The notes: generated from the letters alone by a model not told the origin. A DNA stretch of 34,810 nucleotides from UBA11524 sp051886675 (GCA_051886675.1 JBJEYH010000017.1:1-34810), one strand, 5' to 3'. Shown: positions 9,112 to 18,164, counted from the stretch's first letter. Numbers and translations: made by a program.

Positions 9112-11001
9112 TTACTCCTCGATGTACCAGCACTGCACGTGGGCGATGCCCATGTCGCGGTAGATGTCGGACCACACGCCGTCCTCCAGGAAGTTCTTGA
9201 TCCGGGCGTTCACCGCATGGTAGGTGGGAGAGGCCTCCACATAGCCCAGGGTCCACATGTTCTCCTCGTGGAGCTTGAGCATCTGCAGGGCGATCTCGGT
9301 GCGGGCGTCGGGATCGGAGGTCACGTCCAGCTGCTTCTTCAGCTCGATGAGCTTGAGCAGATCGCCGGTGGCGGTGGATTCATCCATCGTGCCGTACCAG
9401 GCCACGTTGGTGGCATAGCCGGGCACCATGGAGTTGGGCTTGAGGATGATGGAGATGTCGCCGATGCCCGTGACCGGGTAGAGCATGGCTTCCACAGCGT
9501 TGGCCATCAGGTCGTTGTCGATGTTGCTGCGGTCGGAATCCTTGAAGGTGCACTTGATGCCCGCCGCGCGGAAGTAGGGCTCCAGGATCTTGTAGATGTC
9601 AGCCGCGCCGTTGTCCGCCACGGAGACGATGTTCAGCACGAAGTCCGTGCCGTCGGCGAAGTCGTAGAAGCCGTCGCTGCCCATGACCAGGCCGGCGGAT
9701 TCAAACAGGCTCCTGGCCTTCTCCACGTCGTACTCGGTCCACTTGGAGGCCCACTCCTCGCTGTAGCCCAGGGTGCCGGGCTGAGGCGCCGCCTGACCGC
9801 CCTGCAGCCAGCCGTCGGAGTACAGGCTTGCGAACTCCTCGCGGTCCACGCAGATGGACAGGCCCTGGCGGAAGTCCGCGTTGTTGAACAGCTCGCGCAG
9901 GTGAGCGTCGTCAGCGTTCAGGTTCAGGTGCAGCTGGGTGGGCACGTTGCCCCAGTCGCTGCCGCTCCACTCGTAGATGTTGATGGCGGTCTGGGATTCC
10001 AGGATGGTGGGGATGCTCTCCATGCTGACGGTCTGCAGGTCAACGGTGCCGTCCAGCAGGAGCATCAGCTGCTGATCCACGTTGGAGACGGTGGTGTAGA
10101 TGATCTTGTCCATGTAGGGCAGCTGCTGGCCGGCGGTATCCACCTTCCAGTAGTAGGGGTTGCGGACGTACTCATAGTAGTCGCCCTTGATGCTGTTCTT
10201 GCCCTCCTCGGTGGAGAGGACGTAGGGGTTCAGGGTCGGGATGCCCGGGTAGTTCCAGAAGTAGTAGAGCATTTCCTTGCCCATCTTGGCCACGTCGGTG
10301 AACTCGGTGCCGCAGATGGCCTTGCCGATGGCCAGGGCTTCGTCGTCCTTGCCGTCGATGACAGCCTGCACCATTTCCTCAAAGATGTGCTTGGGGGCAT
10401 AGTGCCACTTCAGGTCCACGGTCAGGGCCTCGATGAAGTCGTACTTGGGGGTGCCGAAGGTGACGGTGAAGGTCACGTCGTCCACCTTTTCCACCACGGC
10501 GGGATCGCCGTTGGCATCCTTGTGGCAGTTGCGCACGCCCTTGCCGTCCACGTTGTTCAGGCACACGGCGTTGTAGAACCAGACGCAGTCCTCCGCGGTG
10601 AAGGGCTCGCCGTCGGACCACTTCATGCCCTCGCGCAGGGTGATGGTGTAGACCGTGGCGTCCTCGCTGACGGTGTAGCCCTTGGCCACGTTGGGCTCAA
10701 CGGCGCCGCTGGTGGTGAAGCGGAACAGACCTTCCTCAATGATCTTGCCGGCATCCCAGTTGCCGCCGCCGGCAGAACGCTTCAGCTCGCCGCCGTAGGT
10801 GCCGATGGTCAGGTATTCGGCGTCCTCCACCATCACGTCGCCCGCCGCGGGCAGACGATCGGCCACGTCGCCATAAATCCCCTGCTCGGTCAGGTAGGGG
10901 GCCTCGGTAAAGGCGGGCGAGGTTTCCGCCAGCGCCGCGGTGGCGCCCAGGCACATCATCAGCGCCAGGGACAGGGACAGCCATTTCTTGAAGATACGCA
11001 T
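9112..11001 (-). CDS. ABC transporter substrate-binding protein, family 5 (SBP_bac_5)
   Basis: Extracytoplasmic binding protein that delivers substrate to the Opp-type permease. 629 residues with an N-terminal signal peptide (positive MRIFKKW, hydrophobic core, probable cleavage after ALA near residue 24); no clear lipobox, so it may be released or anchored another way. Family-5 landmarks include LREGMKWSDGEPFTAEDCVWFYNA, AVIDGKDDEALAIG and the lobe containing RELFNNADFRQGLSICVDREEF. ATG 11001 has GGAGG 6 nt upstream; earlier in-frame ATGs lack a site. First gene of the operon, behind a good promoter and divergent from an AraC regulator. Family 5 includes both peptide and oligosaccharide binders; neighbours favour sugars. 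Confidence 0.93.
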   Translation of the reverse strand: MRIFKKWLSLSLALMMCLGATAALAETSPAFTEAPYLTEQGIYGDVADRLPAAGDVMVEDAEYLTIGTYGGELKRSAGGGNWDAGKIIEEGLFRFTTSGAVEPNVAKGYTVSEDATVYTITLREGMKWSDGEPFTAEDCVWFYNAVCLNNVDGKGVRNCHKDANGDPAVVEKVDDVTFTVTFGTPKYDFIEALTVDLKWHYAPKHIFEEMVQAVIDGKDDEALAIGKAICGTEFTDVAKMGKEMLYYFWNYPGIPTLNPYVLSTEEGKNSIKGDYYEYVRNPYYWKVDTAGQQLPYMDKIIYTTVSNVDQQLMLLLDGTVDLQTVSMESIPTILESQTAINIYEWSGSDWGNVPTQLHLNLNADDAHLRELFNNADFRQGLSICVDREEFASLYSDGWLQGGQAAPQPGTLGYSEEWASKWTEYDVEKARSLFESAGLVMGSDGFYDFADGTDFVLNIVSVADNGAADIYKILEPYFRAAGIKCTFKDSDRSNIDNDLMANAVEAMLYPVTGIGDISIILKPNSMVPGYATNVAWYGTMDESTATGDLLKLIELKKQLDVTSDPDARTEIALQMLKLHEENMWTLGYVEASPTYHAVNARIKNFLEDGVWSDIYRDMGIAHVQCWYIEE

Positions 11002-11059
11002 GTTCATCCTCCTGTTCTCCATGGGGTATTCAGCTGTTTCGGGAATCGCGATTGATATT

Positions 11060-11087
11060 ATCATAGCATATTCCCACGGGGATGCAA
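11060..11087 (-). promoter_or_regulatory. Promoter of the ABC transporter/glycosidase operon
   Basis: On the minus strand TTGCAT (11082-11087) is followed after 16 nt by TATGAT (11060-11065), preceded by TGC, an extended -10 element. It lies about 60 nt upstream of the binding-protein ATG. Sigma-A-type match by eye. Confidence 0.65.
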
Positions 11088-11121
11088 CGCATCATTTGTC
11101 TTTTTCCATGGTGAAACCTTG

Positions 11122-11143
11122 CATATTTTGCTTTTCATGTTTT
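11122..11143. promoter_or_regulatory. Direct repeat CATRTTTT, possible AraC-regulator site
   Basis: CATATTTT (11122-11129) and CATGTTTT (11136-11143) recur 14 bp apart, upstream of the -35 of the transporter operon. AraC-type regulators commonly bind direct repeats upstream of -35, but the spacing is not a clean helical turn, so this is a weak suggestion. The rest of the 11002-11312 interval holds the two divergent promoters and AT-rich DNA without further genes. Confidence 0.25.
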
Positions 11144-11247
11144 CGGCGGCGCGATTGTCTTGTCGGTTCTGGCTTTCATTTTATACAAAATTTACGTACA
11201 TTTTATCCTGACGGAGCCGCGTGAGCGCGAAAAATGCGATATGTCCC

Positions 11248-11276
11248 TTGCCCCCGCGGGACGGGTGTGCTACACT
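11248..11276 (+). promoter_or_regulatory. Promoter of the AraC-family regulator gene
   Basis: TTGCCC (11248-11253), 17 nt, TACACT (11271-11276): each hexamer matches four of six consensus positions at ideal spacing. It lies 36 nt before the ATG of the regulator. Confidence 0.5.
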
Positions 11277-11312
11277 GATGGCAGCCCCTCATCCCTTCTC
11301 AGGAGGCCCGCC

Positions 11313-12209
11313 ATGCTCATCGAGAACCTTGCCCTGTACGAGGATCAGTATGCCATCCACGTCAACCAGGAGGGGGACGCGCTGTTCTACTTCTTCGACT
11401 ACGACGTGCGCTCGGCGGAGATCAACATGCAGTTCCAGCACTTCCACACCTTCTACGAGCTGTGCGTGTGCCTGTGTCCGGCGGCCACCCACTTTCTGGA
11501 GGGCAAGCCCTACGCGCTGCAGATGTTCGACATCGTGGGCATATCGCCCAACGTCCTGCACATGACCCGCTATCCCGAGGGCGATCCCTGCCGGCGGCTG
11601 ATCATCCGCTTCAACATGCCCCGGAATATGCCGGGCCTCGCCGAGGAATACGCCCGGCTGCTCAGCGTCTTTCACCAGGAGACGCCCATCTTCCGCTTCG
11701 AGCCGGAGCTGCGGCGCAGGCTCTACCGCCGCCTCAACGATATCTTCCGCCTGGCCGCCAGCACCGATCCCATGCGGAACCTGTCCATCCACATGAAGTT
11801 CGTGGACTTCCTGACCCTGCTGTGCCTCAGCCAGGATCAGAACCAGTACGTCAACCAGTCCGGCCTGAACGCTGCCGCCCGCAAGATTTACGCCGTGGCC
11901 GGCTACATCCACGCCCACTACGCCGAGGATCTGTCCCTGGAAAGGCTGTCCCAGCAGTTCTACATCAGCAGCTGCTACCTGTCCCACCAGTTCCGGGCGG
12001 TGACGGGCTTCACCCTGACCCACTACATCCAGCTGACCAAGCTGCGCAACGTGCAGGCCCTGCTCATCAACACGGACATGCCCATCACCGAGGCTGCGCT
12101 GAGCTGCGGATTTGCCAGCTTCTCGCAGTTCAACCGGGTGTTCCGCAAATACATCGGCGTCACGCCCTCCCACTACCGGCGGATGAACCAGCGTCCCCTG
12201 GGGGAATGA
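11313..12209 (+). CDS. AraC-family transcriptional regulator
   Basis: DNA-binding regulator of 298 residues. The N-terminal half (about 1-170) looks like an AraC-type cupin sensing domain (FQHFHTFYELCVC). The C-terminal half carries two helix-turn-helix motifs: the first around LSLERLSQQFYISSCYLSHQF, the second around MPITEAALSCGFASFSQFNRVF, ending in GVTPSHYRR. ATG 11313 has AGGAGG 6 nt upstream; the open frame extends further 5' but without a ribosome site. Divergent from the ABC transporter/GH38 operon, which it probably activates in response to an imported sugar. Its transcript ends in the perfect hairpin just downstream. Confidence 0.93.
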   Translation: MLIENLALYEDQYAIHVNQEGDALFYFFDYDVRSAEINMQFQHFHTFYELCVCLCPAATHFLEGKPYALQMFDIVGISPNVLHMTRYPEGDPCRRLIIRFNMPRNMPGLAEEYARLLSVFHQETPIFRFEPELRRRLYRRLNDIFRLAASTDPMRNLSIHMKFVDFLTLLCLSQDQNQYVNQSGLNAAARKIYAVAGYIHAHYAEDLSLERLSQQFYISSCYLSHQFRAVTGFTLTHYIQLTKLRNVQALLINTDMPITEAALSCGFASFSQFNRVFRKYIGVTPSHYRRMNQRPLGE

Positions 12210-12217
12210 CGAGGATC

Positions 12218-12245
12218 AAAAAAGTGGCCTGCGGGCCACTTTTTT
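12218..12245. terminator. Bidirectional intrinsic terminator between araC-like and lacI-like genes
   Basis: A perfect 12-bp stem (12218-12229 with 12234-12245) has a 4-nt TGCG loop and six A on one side and six T on the other. Each strand therefore presents a GC-rich hairpin ending in a U run. It serves the AraC gene (plus) and the starch operon ending in the LacI gene (minus). Confidence 0.9.
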
Positions 12246-12275
12246 GAGTTTTGCGCTCGCTCACCGGTCGATGCG

Positions 12276-12374
12276 CTCCCGGCCGTTCGCTCGGGGAAGG
12301 AAGCGGTTTTGCGGAGCAGAATCGCGCGAAGGCTGACGCGCATGTCGTCAGCCTTCGATTGCCAGTCTGCCGAC
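12276..12374 (-). repeat. Covarying intergenic repeat, copy 1
   Basis: Read on the minus strand it shares with copy 2 (19491-19587) a block starting GTCGGCAGAC and ending GAGCGAACGGCCGGGAG. Inside is a 12-bp perfect hairpin (12327-12338 with 12346-12357) around the loop ACATGCG, which is identical in both copies. Six base pairs of the stem differ completely between the copies, yet each still pairs apart from one mismatch in copy 2. The first small hairpin (GTC-GGCA-GAC core) also changes its outer pairs in a compensating way (GCC/GGC here, GCT/AGC there). It lies in the lacI 3' region, in the same direction as lacI, and precedes the terminator. It may be a structured RNA or a REP/MITE-like DNA element. 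Confidence 0.8.
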
Positions 12375-12438
12375 GGCAGGCAACTGGACCCAATGAATGG
12401 CCTTTTGGCCGTCTGCCTTTGGCTGTGCCGAATTGCCC

Positions 12439-13458
12439 CTATTCCTGCCGTTGGGCCGTGGTGCCCCGGCAGACCAGGGTGGGGGTGGTGATGTAGGTCT
12501 GGATCTGCGTGGCGGGGTGCCGGAGCTTCTGCAGCACCAGCCGTCCGGCCTCCTGGCCCATCTCGTACATGTTCACGTCCACCACGGTCATGGGCGGCTC
12601 GGTGAACAGGGAGAAGGGGTAGGAGTCGAAGGTGATCAGCGCCATGTCCTCGGGCACGCGCACGCCCCGGGCCTGCAGGGCCTGCATCAGCCCCAGGGCG
12701 ATGGGGTTGTTGGCGCAGATGACCGCCTGGGGCCGGGGCTTCATGCGCAGGAGCTTCTTCATGGCGCGGGCGCCGTCGGCCAGGGTGGACTGGCTCTGCA
12801 GCACCCGCTCGTGGGGCAGCTCCAGCCCCATTTCCTGCAGGGCCTGGCGCACTCCCTGCAGCCGCCGCCAGGAGATCATGTCATCCGCCCGGCCCCCGGC
12901 GAAGGCCAGCGCCGTGTACCCCTGCTCCGCCAGATGCCGGGCCGCCAGCTCGCCGGAGAGGCAGTTGTCCGTATCGATCCAGCACAGACGGTTGTCGAAG
13001 TTGGGCCGGCCGATGACGATGTGGGGGATGTTCTCCCGGCTGATGAGGGCGGCGAGCTTGCGCGTCATCACCGACATGTGCAGGACGAACCCGTCCACCC
13101 CGTGCCGCGACCAGGTCTGCTCCACGAAGGATACGGCCTCCCGGGCGGGGAGATGCTTCATCACCATGGCGTAGCCCTTTTTGTCCAGGGTGTGCTGCAC
13201 GCCCCGCATGATCTCGAACAGGTGCGGGTTGACGAAGGCCGCGTCGAAGGGGAAGTCCGCCAGGAAGGCCATCTGGTAGCTGGCCCGGGTGGCGAAGTTC
13301 CGGGCCCGGGCATTGGGCTGATAGCCCAGGGCCGCGGCGGCCTGCAGGATCCTTTTCCTGGTGGCCTCGGACACGGCGGCGGAGCCGTTGAGCGCCTTGG
13401 ACACGGTGGAGGGCGATACCCCGGCCCGCTGCGCCACGTCGCGGATGGTGGACGGCAT
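12439..13458 (-). CDS. LacI-family transcriptional regulator of the starch operon
   Basis: Probable repressor, 339 residues. The N-terminal LacI helix-turn-helix is complete (TIRDVAQRAGVSPSTVSKAL, about 4-23) with the hinge region around 45-60. It is followed by a periplasmic-binding-protein-like sensor domain (DGFVLHMS, HIVIGRPNFDNRLCWIDTDN, ending in ITTPTLVCRGTT). GGGAGGG lies about 6-7 nt before ATG 13458. It is the last gene of the starch operon, 18 nt after the GH13 gene, suggesting autoregulation with a maltodextrin effector. A palindromic GAAACCGGTTTC at 19324-19335 near the operon promoter is the best candidate site. Confidence 0.93.
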   Translation of the reverse strand: MPSTIRDVAQRAGVSPSTVSKALNGSAAVSEATRKRILQAAAALGYQPNARARNFATRASYQMAFLADFPFDAAFVNPHLFEIMRGVQHTLDKKGYAMVMKHLPAREAVSFVEQTWSRHGVDGFVLHMSVMTRKLAALISRENIPHIVIGRPNFDNRLCWIDTDNCLSGELAARHLAEQGYTALAFAGGRADDMISWRRLQGVRQALQEMGLELPHERVLQSQSTLADGARAMKKLLRMKPRPQAVICANNPIALGLMQALQARGVRVPEDMALITFDSYPFSLFTEPPMTVVDVNMYEMGQEAGRLVLQKLRHPATQIQTYITTPTLVCRGTTAQRQE

Positions 13459-13476
13459 GCTGATCCCTCCCGGATG

Positions 13477-15192
13477 CTATGCGCGGTAGACGATGAATCC
13501 GTATGCCCCCAGTATATCACGGCCGGCGTTTTCCTGCCAGAGGATTTCCCCCGGCGCGCAGACGGCGGCATCCTCCGCGGCGCGGTTCATGATCACGCCC
13601 ACCGCGCCCTCCTCCGCCTCCCGGAGGTAATGGTACACCCCGCCGCCCTTCTGGGCGAACACCGTCCGGAAGGCGCCCCGGCGAAGGGCGGGGTATGCAT
13701 GGCGCAGGGCGATGGCCCGGCGGCAGAAGGGCAGCAGCTCTCCGCCATCGGCGTCCCAGGGCATGGGGCTGCGGTATTCCTCCTCAGTGACGCCCGCCAT
13801 GCCCCGCTCGTCCCCGTAGAACACGCAGGGCATGCCCGCGAAGGTCATCTGGAACAGCACTGCCAGCTTCATCCGGCGGGTATCGCCACCGCACAGGGAC
13901 AGAAAGCGGCTCACGTCATGGCTGTCCAGCAGGTTCAGCTGGGCGAAGGCCGTCTGGCTGCGGTAGCGCATGAGCATGTCCGTCACCCGGCCGTCGAAGC
14001 CCTGGGCGTCCAGCGCGTCCCGGGCGAAAAAGTCCCGGCAGTGGCGGCGCAGGTCGTAGTTCATGGCGCTGTCGAACATGCTGCCGTCCAGCCAGTGGGC
14101 GGCGGTCTCCCATACCTCGCCGATGAGCGCGCAGTCCGGCTTCACGGCCTTCACCGCCCGGCGGAACGCCCGCCAGAAGCCGTCGCTGACCTCATTGGCC
14201 ACGTCCAGCCGCCAGCCGTCGATGCCGTATTCCCGCACCCAGTATTCGCCCACCCGGCAGAAGTAGTCCTGCACGGCGGGGTTGTCCGTGGCCAGCTTGG
14301 GCATCATCCGCTCGTAGCCGAAGCACTCGTAGCCGGGGACGTCCCGGGGGCTGGCGGGGAGGGTCAGGGGCTCGGGCAGGCGGTAGAACCAGTCCCGGTA
14401 GGCGGAGGAACCGCCCTTCTCCACCGCGTCCCGGAAGGCGAAGAACCGCCAGCCGCAATGGTTGAACACCCCGTCGATGATCACGCGCAGGCCCATGCCG
14501 TGGGCCGTATCCACCAGGGTGCGGAAGTCCTCGTCCGTGCCCAGGACGGGGTCGATGTGGAAGTAGTCGATCACGTCGTACTTGTGGTACGCCCCGGCCG
14601 CGAAGATGGGGTTGAGGTAGATGCAATTGCAGCCCAGGTCCCGGATGTAGGGCAGGTTGTCCGTCACGCCGCGCAGGGTGCCGCCCAGCCTTCCCCGGAC
14701 GGTCTCGCCCTGCCAGCGCAGCTCCGCGCCCTGCCCGGCGATGAACCCTTCTCCCGTGGCGAAGCTGTCGGGGAAGATGTTGTACACCACCGCGTCCCGC
14801 ATCCAGGAGGGGACGTCCATCCGGTGGGCCCGGTGGTTGAAGGGTAGCTGGAAGTATTCCGAGCGTTCCGCCGTCAGCGCGCCGGCAAACTGATCGCCGT
14901 AGTACAGAAGGGCTTCGCCGTCCCGGCCGGTCAGGCGGAAGGCGTAGCACAGCCGGGTGAAGGGCGCGTCGAGCGTCACCTCCCACCAGTCGAACAGGGG
15001 CGTGCTGCGCACGGGCGCCATCGCAGCCTCGAAATAATCCACCGGCGTATGGCGGCAGGCGCGGTCGCCGTAGATCAGCGTGCAGGCGGCCAGATCGTTG
15101 CGGGCGGCGCGCAGGCGGAAGACCACCCGGCGTTCGTCCAGGCAGAAGGCGTGGGGGGACATGGGGATGTGCAGCACGGCATGGCGGTTCAT
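13477..15192 (-). CDS. GH13 maltodextrin-degrading enzyme (neopullulanase/cyclomaltodextrinase/maltogenic amylase type)
   Basis: Cleaves alpha-glucan oligomers inside the cell. 571 residues: an N-terminal beta domain (about 1-125) as in GH13_20 enzymes, then the (beta/alpha)8 barrel with DGVFNH (240-245), GWRLDVANEV (nucleophile Asp330), IGEVWE (acid/base Glu359) and DSHD (transition-state Asp426). The extra N-terminal domain and the MPKLATDNPAVQDYF segment favour the neopullulanase/cyclodextrinase branch. ATG 15192 has AAAGG 9 nt upstream; an ATG at 15201 overlaps the permease stop but has no spacer. No signal peptide, so it acts on sugars imported by the adjacent MalEFG-type transporter. 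Confidence 0.92.
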   Translation of the reverse strand: MNRHAVLHIPMSPHAFCLDERRVVFRLRAARNDLAACTLIYGDRACRHTPVDYFEAAMAPVRSTPLFDWWEVTLDAPFTRLCYAFRLTGRDGEALLYYGDQFAGALTAERSEYFQLPFNHRAHRMDVPSWMRDAVVYNIFPDSFATGEGFIAGQGAELRWQGETVRGRLGGTLRGVTDNLPYIRDLGCNCIYLNPIFAAGAYHKYDVIDYFHIDPVLGTDEDFRTLVDTAHGMGLRVIIDGVFNHCGWRFFAFRDAVEKGGSSAYRDWFYRLPEPLTLPASPRDVPGYECFGYERMMPKLATDNPAVQDYFCRVGEYWVREYGIDGWRLDVANEVSDGFWRAFRRAVKAVKPDCALIGEVWETAAHWLDGSMFDSAMNYDLRRHCRDFFARDALDAQGFDGRVTDMLMRYRSQTAFAQLNLLDSHDVSRFLSLCGGDTRRMKLAVLFQMTFAGMPCVFYGDERGMAGVTEEEYRSPMPWDADGGELLPFCRRAIALRHAYPALRRGAFRTVFAQKGGGVYHYLREAEEGAVGVIMNRAAEDAAVCAPGEILWQENAGRDILGAYGFIVYRA

Positions 15193-15197
15193 GGGGG

Positions 15198-16043
15198 TCA
15201 TCCTTTCACTCCGCCCGAGGTCAGGCCGGAGACCATGTGCTTTTGCGAGAGGAAGAAGATCACCAGCACCGGCAGGCTCACCAGCAGCGACGCCGCCGCG
15301 AACACCGGCCATGAGCCGCTGGTTTCGGTGGCCTGCAGGGTGTACAGCCCCGAGGCCAGGGTCATCCTGTCCGCCCCGGTGAGGAAGTTGATGGAGAAGA
15401 TGTACTCGTTCCACACAAAGTTGACGATCATCACCCCGGTGACAATCAGCGTGGGCCGGGCCAGGGGCAGGACGATCTTCGTGACGATCTGCCGGTCATT
15501 GCAGCCGTCCATGCGGCCGGCTTCCTCGATCTCCACGGGGATGGCGTCGAAGTAGCCCTTCATGTTCAAAAGCGCAAACACCGACATGGTGCCCGCGTAG
15601 ATGATGATCAGCCCCAGGTGGGTGTTGATCAGCCCCAGGGCGCTCATGAGCCTGTAGATGGCGAACATGGACAGGATCGACGGGAAGGAGTACAGGAGCA
15701 GCAGGCACCTGAGCACCGCCCTTCGCCCGGGGAAGCGCTTGCGGGAGAACACATACGCCGCGGGCACCGCCGCCGCCATGGCCACCGCCACCGTCGCGGC
15801 GGTGAGAAGCAGGGTGTTCCCCAGCCAGAGGAGCACCGGCTCCTCCGTGAAGACGCGGACGTAGTGCCGGAGGGTGAATTCCCGGGGGATGAAGGAGAAG
15901 TCCGAGGCCAGCAGGCTGCCCCTGGCGTCCAGGGAGACGGACAGGGCGTAGAGGATGGGCAGCAGCGCGATGAAGCAGCACCCGATGAAGAACAGGTTGA
16001 CCGCCGCCGCCGACGCCGCCCGGCGGATACGCTTGCGATTCAT
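15198..16043 (-). CDS. Maltose/maltodextrin-type ABC permease, MalG-like
   Basis: Membrane subunit, 281 residues, about six helices, starting with MNRKRIRRAASAAAVNLFF. The conserved permease loop EEAGRMDGCNDRQIVTKIVLPLARP contacts the ATPase. ATG 16043 overlaps the upstream permease stop (ATGA) and has GGAGG 7 nt upstream; a much longer open frame reading back through the upstream gene is an artefact. No ATPase gene of the MalK/MsmK type occurs in the window, so a shared ATPase encoded elsewhere is needed, as is common in Gram-positive sugar importers. Confidence 0.93.
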   Translation of the reverse strand: MNRKRIRRAASAAAVNLFFIGCCFIALLPILYALSVSLDARGSLLASDFSFIPREFTLRHYVRVFTEEPVLLWLGNTLLLTAATVAVAMAAAVPAAYVFSRKRFPGRRAVLRCLLLLYSFPSILSMFAIYRLMSALGLINTHLGLIIIYAGTMSVFALLNMKGYFDAIPVEIEEAGRMDGCNDRQIVTKIVLPLARPTLIVTGVMIVNFVWNEYIFSINFLTGADRMTLASGLYTLQATETSGSWPVFAAASLLVSLPVLVIFFLSQKHMVSGLTSGGVKG

Positions 16044-16930
16044 GCGCCCTCCTCCCTTCCCTTGCGGCCCGTCAGCAGGGCGAAGGCGATCAGCAGCAGG
16101 AAGATCAGGATGGAGATGGCGGAGGAATAGCCGTAGTTGTTGGTGATGAAGGCGTTCTCGTAGGCGTAGGTGATGATGGTGTGGATGTGCGCGCCGGTCT
16201 GCGCGCCCACCTGCCGGGTCATCAGGTAAATCACGTCGAACTGCTTGAAGGTGGTGAAGAGGGTGATCATCACCGAGGGGCCGATGATGGGCCTGAGGCA
16301 GGGCAGGGTGATCGATACGGCCTGCCGCACCGGCCCCGCGCCGTCCAGCGTGGCGGACTCGTAGTAGCTGCGGTCGATGCTCTTGAGGCCGCCGTCCATG
16401 ATCATGATCATGAAGGGCAGCGCCAGCCACAGGTTCACCGCCGTGCAGCAGAAAAACGCGCTGACGTCGCCGCGCAGCCAGCGGACGGTCACGCCGGCGA
16501 GCCTTTCCACCCACCGGGTCAGCAGGCCGAATTCCCCGTTGAACATGCCGGTCTTCCACAGGAGGATGCTCACATACCCCGGCATGGCCCAGGGGAACAT
16601 GAGGATGGTCTTGTACACGTTCCGCAGGGGCAGGCGGCGGATGTTGAGCAGGACCGCGATCAGGAAGGCGATGACCAGCTGCAGGGCCATGTTCACCGCC
16701 GTCCACAACACCGTCAGCCCCAGCGCGGAGAGGAACCCGGAATCAAACACCGTCAGCGCCCGGGCGTAGTTCTTCAGCCCGATATAGTCGAAGCTGAACC
16801 AGTGGTAGGTGTTCATGTTGGTGAAGGAGATATACCCCGTGTAGAGGATCGGGAACACCACGATCAGGAAAATCAGCGTCAGCGACGGCGCGGACACCAG
16901 ATAGGATAACAGGGTGCGCTTCGTTTTCAT
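16040..16930 (-). CDS. Maltose/maltodextrin-type ABC permease, MalF-like
   Basis: Membrane subunit, 296 residues, with six predicted helices: MKTKRTLLSYLVSAPSLTLI at the start, the YTGYISFTNMNTYHWFSF loop, and the ATPase-contact loop ESATLDGAGPVRQAVSITLP. Start overlaps the MalE stop as ATGA, with GAGG 7 nt upstream inside the MalE gene, indicating translational coupling. Pairs with the MalG-like protein. Confidence 0.93.
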   Translation of the reverse strand: MKTKRTLLSYLVSAPSLTLIFLIVVFPILYTGYISFTNMNTYHWFSFDYIGLKNYARALTVFDSGFLSALGLTVLWTAVNMALQLVIAFLIAVLLNIRRLPLRNVYKTILMFPWAMPGYVSILLWKTGMFNGEFGLLTRWVERLAGVTVRWLRGDVSAFFCCTAVNLWLALPFMIMIMDGGLKSIDRSYYESATLDGAGPVRQAVSITLPCLRPIIGPSVMITLFTTFKQFDVIYLMTRQVGAQTGAHIHTIITYAYENAFITNNYGYSSAISILIFLLLIAFALLTGRKGREEGA

Positions 16931-18135
16931 TTCATCGCCTCGATCAGCTCAAGGGCCTTTTTCTGCGCGGCCGCGGCGGCGCTGTCCACGTCCCGGCCGC
17001 TCATGTTCACCTCGGTCAGCAGATTCCCCGTCACCGTCCACATCACGTCCATCTCGGGGATGTTGGGCATGGGCACGGCGGTCTCGGCGGTCTGCTTCAT
17101 GGCCATGATGAGCGCGTCCTCCGCCACCTCCGGCAGGTCGTAGCAGCTTTCCACCGCCGGCGCGCATCCGCTGACCTTCGCCAGCGCCGCGCTGACCTCC
17201 GGCTGCATCAGCGTCCGCAGCACCCGCGTGATGCTCTCCTGCTTGCGCTGGGCCTGCACCTTCAGCACGTGCAGCCCCTGTATGCCCGAGTAGGGGGCCA
17301 GCGGCAGGCCGGTTTCGTCCACCACGGGCATGGGCGCGATGCCCAGGTCAATGCCCGCCGCGCGCACCGTGGGCACAAACCACGGCCCCGCGATGGTGGC
17401 ATGGGCCATCCCCTCGGTGAAGAGCGTGTTCACCGTGGCGTACTCCGTCTCCCCGGGCATGAAGTCCACGAACTTCCGGTGGTAGGTCAGGGCGGCCTTC
17501 ACCTGCGGGGAATCCAGGCAGGGCACGCCGTCCTCCGTGATCAGCCCGCCGCCGAAGCCGTGGATCCAGCCCGCCGCGTAGTAGGGCGTGGCGTGCTGTT
17601 CCACAAAGCCGTAGTGGCCGTACTTCGTCTTGCGCTGCATGTAGGCGTACAGCTCCTCCGTGGTGGCGGGAACCTCCGTATCCGCCATGTATTTGCGGTT
17701 GTACATGAACAGCAGCGTCTCAAAGTACAGCGGCAGCTGGTAGATGTCCCCCCTGTAGGCGGCGCCCTGCACCGTCAGGGGAACGTAGCCCTCCAGCGCG
17801 TCCTCCCCCAGCAGATCGGTGATGGGGGTCAGGATGCCCATCTCCGCGTACACGCCGATCTTGTCATGGGCGAAGAAGTACATGTCCGGCGCGGCGCCCG
17901 GGTCGTTGCCCACCAGCTTGAGGGATTCGGTCAGGCCGGTTTTCTTCTCGAAGACCACATGGACGTCCGGCTCCAGCGCCTGCACGGCCTCCGCCAGGAC
18001 CGCGATGACCGCGTCCTCCTTGTCATGCCAGACGGTGATGGTCACCGGGCCCTCCTGCCCGGCGGGGGCGGCGGAATTCCCGGCGCAGCCGGTCAGCAGC
18101 AGACAGACCAGCAGCAGACACAGTACCTTACGCAT
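16927..18135 (-). CDS. Maltodextrin-type solute-binding lipoprotein, MalE-like
   Basis: Binds maltodextrins outside the membrane and delivers them to MalF/MalG. 402 residues. The lipoprotein signal peptide (MRKVLCLLLVCLLLTGC) has the lipobox cysteine at residue 17. Family-1 landmarks are ITVWHDKEDAVIAVLAEAVQALEP, APDMYFFAHDKIGVYAEMGIL and the LYFETLLFMYNRK segment typical of MalE. ATG 18135 has AGGAGG about 7 nt upstream. Substrate inferred from the GH13 and starch-binding neighbours. Confidence 0.92.
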   Translation of the reverse strand: MRKVLCLLLVCLLLTGCAGNSAAPAGQEGPVTITVWHDKEDAVIAVLAEAVQALEPDVHVVFEKKTGLTESLKLVGNDPGAAPDMYFFAHDKIGVYAEMGILTPITDLLGEDALEGYVPLTVQGAAYRGDIYQLPLYFETLLFMYNRKYMADTEVPATTEELYAYMQRKTKYGHYGFVEQHATPYYAAGWIHGFGGGLITEDGVPCLDSPQVKAALTYHRKFVDFMPGETEYATVNTLFTEGMAHATIAGPWFVPTVRAAGIDLGIAPMPVVDETGLPLAPYSGIQGLHVLKVQAQRKQESITRVLRTLMQPEVSAALAKVSGCAPAVESCYDLPEVAEDALIMAMKQTAETAVPMPNIPEMDVMWTVTGNLLTEVNMSGRDVDSAAAAAQKKALELIEAMK

Positions 18136-18164
18136 GGACAAACCTCCTGACACAAAGTGAAACA

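Noticed and set aside
15198..16706. Long frame suggesting a 502-residue MalG protein
   Set aside because: The first 221 residues read the MalF-like gene out of frame. A proper ribosome site and ATGA overlap place the start at 16043.
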